A stretch of 64,000 bases of DNA from contig NZ_CP066783.1 in assembly GCF_019186805.1 (NCBI RefSeq), forward strand, positions 2,121,501 through 2,185,500, in the 5' to 3' direction. Shown here one piece after another: positions 62,306-64,000 of the stretch. A program made the position numbers and the translations under genes. Under the pieces are notes generated by a model that saw nothing but the letters and a program-made list of their open reading frames with translations, was not told where the DNA came from and ran no database searches. Position 1 is the stretch's first letter. Each line of letters opens with the position of its first letter. Origin of the DNA: Comamonas fluminis (GTDB lineage Bacteria > Pseudomonadota > Gammaproteobacteria > Burkholderiales > Burkholderiaceae_C).

Positions 62306-63480
62306 TTAAGGCTTTGCCGCCTCACGTTGCAATTTCAGAATTTCAATATGGGGCGCAACACCCAGCCTGACAGCAAAGCCAGCCCACAGGCCTGCGCCGG
62401 AACTCACAAAAAGCTGCATTTTGTCCACCGCATAGCTGCCGCGCACAAAACCATTGTTGACGGGGCAACCAGCCAGCGGTCCATGCCGCGAATCAGGCCT
62501 CCGTGTGTGTGGCCGGAGATTTGCAGATCCACACCATGGTCGGCGTTTTCTCTGGCGAACTTGGGCTGGTGGGCCAGCAGTACATGAAAATCTGCCTTGG
62601 CCGCGGCGGCCTGGCGGGCCACGGTGCTGACATCGGGTGCAATGCCTTCGGGTACCGAAGGATTGCTGTTGTAGGGCGAGGTGCGGCCATACACCGGGTC
62701 ACCAATGCCGGAAAGTGCCAGCTTGGTGCTGCCAATTTCAATCAGCTGCATGCGGTTTTCCAGCACATTAAGACCAAGGTGGCGAAATTCGGCCATCCAG
62801 CTGTCGTAGCCGCTGTAGTACTCGTGGTTGCCAGGGGCTACCCACACGCCATGCGGCGCACGAAGTTGCGCCAGCGCTGCAATGTTCTGACGGCCGCTGG
62901 CAATATCACCATCCACCATGTCGCCGGGCAGCACGATCAGGTCCGGCTGCGCGGCCAGTGTGCGGTCTACCACGGTTTGCACATAAAGGGCGTTGTTGAC
63001 CGGGCTGGCGTGGATGTCGGCCAGCACGGCAATGCGCAGCCCTTCCAGCGCTTGCGGCAGTTGGGGCATGACGATGTTCACTTCCTTGATCTGCGGCGGC
63101 TGCAGGGCGTTGTAAACGCCCAGGCCTGACAGCGCGCCGCTCATCGCCAGTGCTGCGACGGTTGGCAGCGCGGAATGAGCACTCAGGCTCCAGCGGGGCC
63201 TGGCCAGCAGCTTGCCCATCAGCCAGATAGCATCGCGCAGCAGCGCAAGCACAGCCATCATCAGCAGCGTTGCCAGCACCCAGCCACCGGGAACCTGCAG
63301 CGGCGCGATATCGGTATAGGCCATGGCGCCGGTTTGCACGGCCTTGAGCAGCAGGGCCGGGAAAATTCCGGCCGCAGTGGTCAGCAGCACCAGTGCGATG
63401 CGGGCCAGCCGGCTCATGCGGCAGGGCCACCAGAGCCAGAGCGCAAGCAGGGGAATGACCAGGGCAGCGGTGGTAACCAT
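62306..63480 (-). pseudogene. Metallophosphoesterase (calcineurin-like, YkuE/YaeI type), frameshifted near the 3' end
   Basis: From ATG 63480 the frame gives four membrane segments, then a phosphoesterase domain with metal sites AVLADIHASPVNNALYVQT, VLPGDMVDG, GNHEYYSGYD and LQISGHTHGG. This frame stops early at 62404. In the other frame, after RGMDRWLVAP, the expected tail runs on (NNGFVRGSYAVDK... to KLQREAAKP) and stops at 62306. Loss of one C in a C-run (GGGG at 62462-62465 on the plus strand) restores one frame of 392 codons. Either a true frameshift or a sequencing error. Active-site residues lie before the break. Confidence 0.85.
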
Positions 63481-63566
63481 GAGGCTCTTCTGACGTCTTC
63501 AGCAAAACAAACCCGCAAGCATAGCAAGGGCCAAGCCTCTTTTTGCCCGCTTGCCAGGGGGCGACG

Positions 63567-63686
63567 TCAGTGGCGCAGCCAGCGGCTGAGCAGGTCTTCC
63601 AGATATTCGGGTGGAATGAACACATCCTTGATCAGCAGACTCAGCAAGAGGACGCTCAGTATCAGTGCCGTGCGCTTGAGTTCCAT
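63567..63686 (-). CDS. Small membrane protein, 39 residues
   Basis: Starts MELKRTALILSVLLLSLLIK with GGAG six bases before the ATG at 63686. One membrane helix, then a short tail (EYLEDLLSRWLRH). Small size makes the call uncertain; it may be a real small protein. Confidence 0.45.
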   Translation of the reverse strand: MELKRTALILSVLLLSLLIKDVFIPPEYLEDLLSRWLRH

Positions 63687-63878
63687 GAGCATCTCCAGTG
63701 GGTTTTCCAGCAGTCTAGAAACGGCTGATTTCACAAATATGGCTGGCAGGTAAAGCACTGCCAAAGTTTTGTGATCCGCTGGCGGCATTCAGCTTTTCAT
63801 AAGTCTTGAAGGTGTTCAATGCCTGCTGTTCAGGTTTGGCCCAGGTAGTTCACTGGGTTGCTGAAAGGAGTTGAGATC

Positions 63879-64000
63879 ATGCAAGGCAAGCTATTCGTCA
63901 AGACCGCCAAGTCCCATTCCGCCGCCTGGCTGGCGGCGGCAGCCATGGGCGCAGCCGCTCTATCGGGCTGTGTGGTGGCACCCGTGGGGCCAGCCTATGG
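63879..64000 (+). CDS. Lipoprotein, N-terminal part (runs off the window)
   Basis: ATG 63879 has AAAGGAG upstream. The sequence MQGKLFVKTAKSHSAAWLAA continues to a lipobox LSGC near residue 31, followed by VVAPVGPAY. A lipid-anchored envelope protein is expected. The rest lies beyond the window. Confidence 0.75.
   Translation, partial: MQGKLFVKTAKSHSAAWLAAAAMGAAALSGCVVAPVGPAY

Overview
The window looks like a chromosomal segment of a high-GC betaproteobacterium of the Comamonadaceae, probably Comamonas or a close relative. This rests on the protein sequences, on the gene order exbB-exbD-lpxK-Trm112-kdsB-adk, on a B12-dependent class II ribonucleotide reductase, and on a dispersed hairpin repeat with the core AGCGCTTGA. 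No database search was run, so the genus is an inference.

Layout. 0-4 kb: a LysR regulator divergent from a class A beta-lactamase, then a CLC chloride/proton antiporter. 4-10 kb: class II ribonucleotide reductase (nrdJ) with a small companion, a lower-GC gene with a PD-(D/E)xK-like core, and argA. 11-16 kb: a four-gene efflux operon (TolC, HlyD, two ABC-2 permeases) without a visible ATPase. 16-21 kb: an MFS transporter, an exported protein, an acyl-CoA dehydrogenase and a TetR regulator. 21-31 kb: an iron-siderophore uptake locus with two fused ABC half-transporters, two FecCD permeases, an ATPase, a binding protein and a TonB-dependent receptor, but no siderophore synthesis genes. 31-32 kb: a tRNA-Val(GAC) with its terminator, beside a small cysteine-rich gene and a decayed IS256-type end. 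32-42 kb: Dyp peroxidase, NUDIX hydrolase, aminotransferase, the lptF-lptG-cbiX-cysB operon, then pepA-holC and a D-2-hydroxyacid dehydrogenase. 43-44 kb: a complete IS256-family insertion sequence with 28-bp inverted repeats and an 8-bp target duplication. 44-54 kb: a universal stress protein, lexA with two SOS boxes, an asparaginase, and the adk-kdsB-Trm112-lpxK-exbD-exbB cluster. 54-64 kb: xseA, sodB, a DODA-type dioxygenase, a three-gene zinc-ribbon/lipoprotein module, a frameshifted metallophosphoesterase and the start of a lipoprotein gene.

How the genes work together. Several blocks concern the envelope: lipid A and Kdo supply (lpxK, kdsB), LPS transport (lptFG), energy transduction (exbBD), TonB-dependent iron uptake, efflux, and an uncharacterised three-gene module with zinc ribbons at both ends. 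CysB and a short CbiX chelatase share an operon with lptFG, linking sulfur regulation and siroheme supply to an envelope operon. The most unusual points are the zinc-ribbon module, the in-frame insertion of the dispersed repeat into xseA, the efflux operon without an ATPase, the two-layer siderophore importer, the nuclease-like gene at 6.8-8.5 kb, and the paired intact and relic IS256-type ends.
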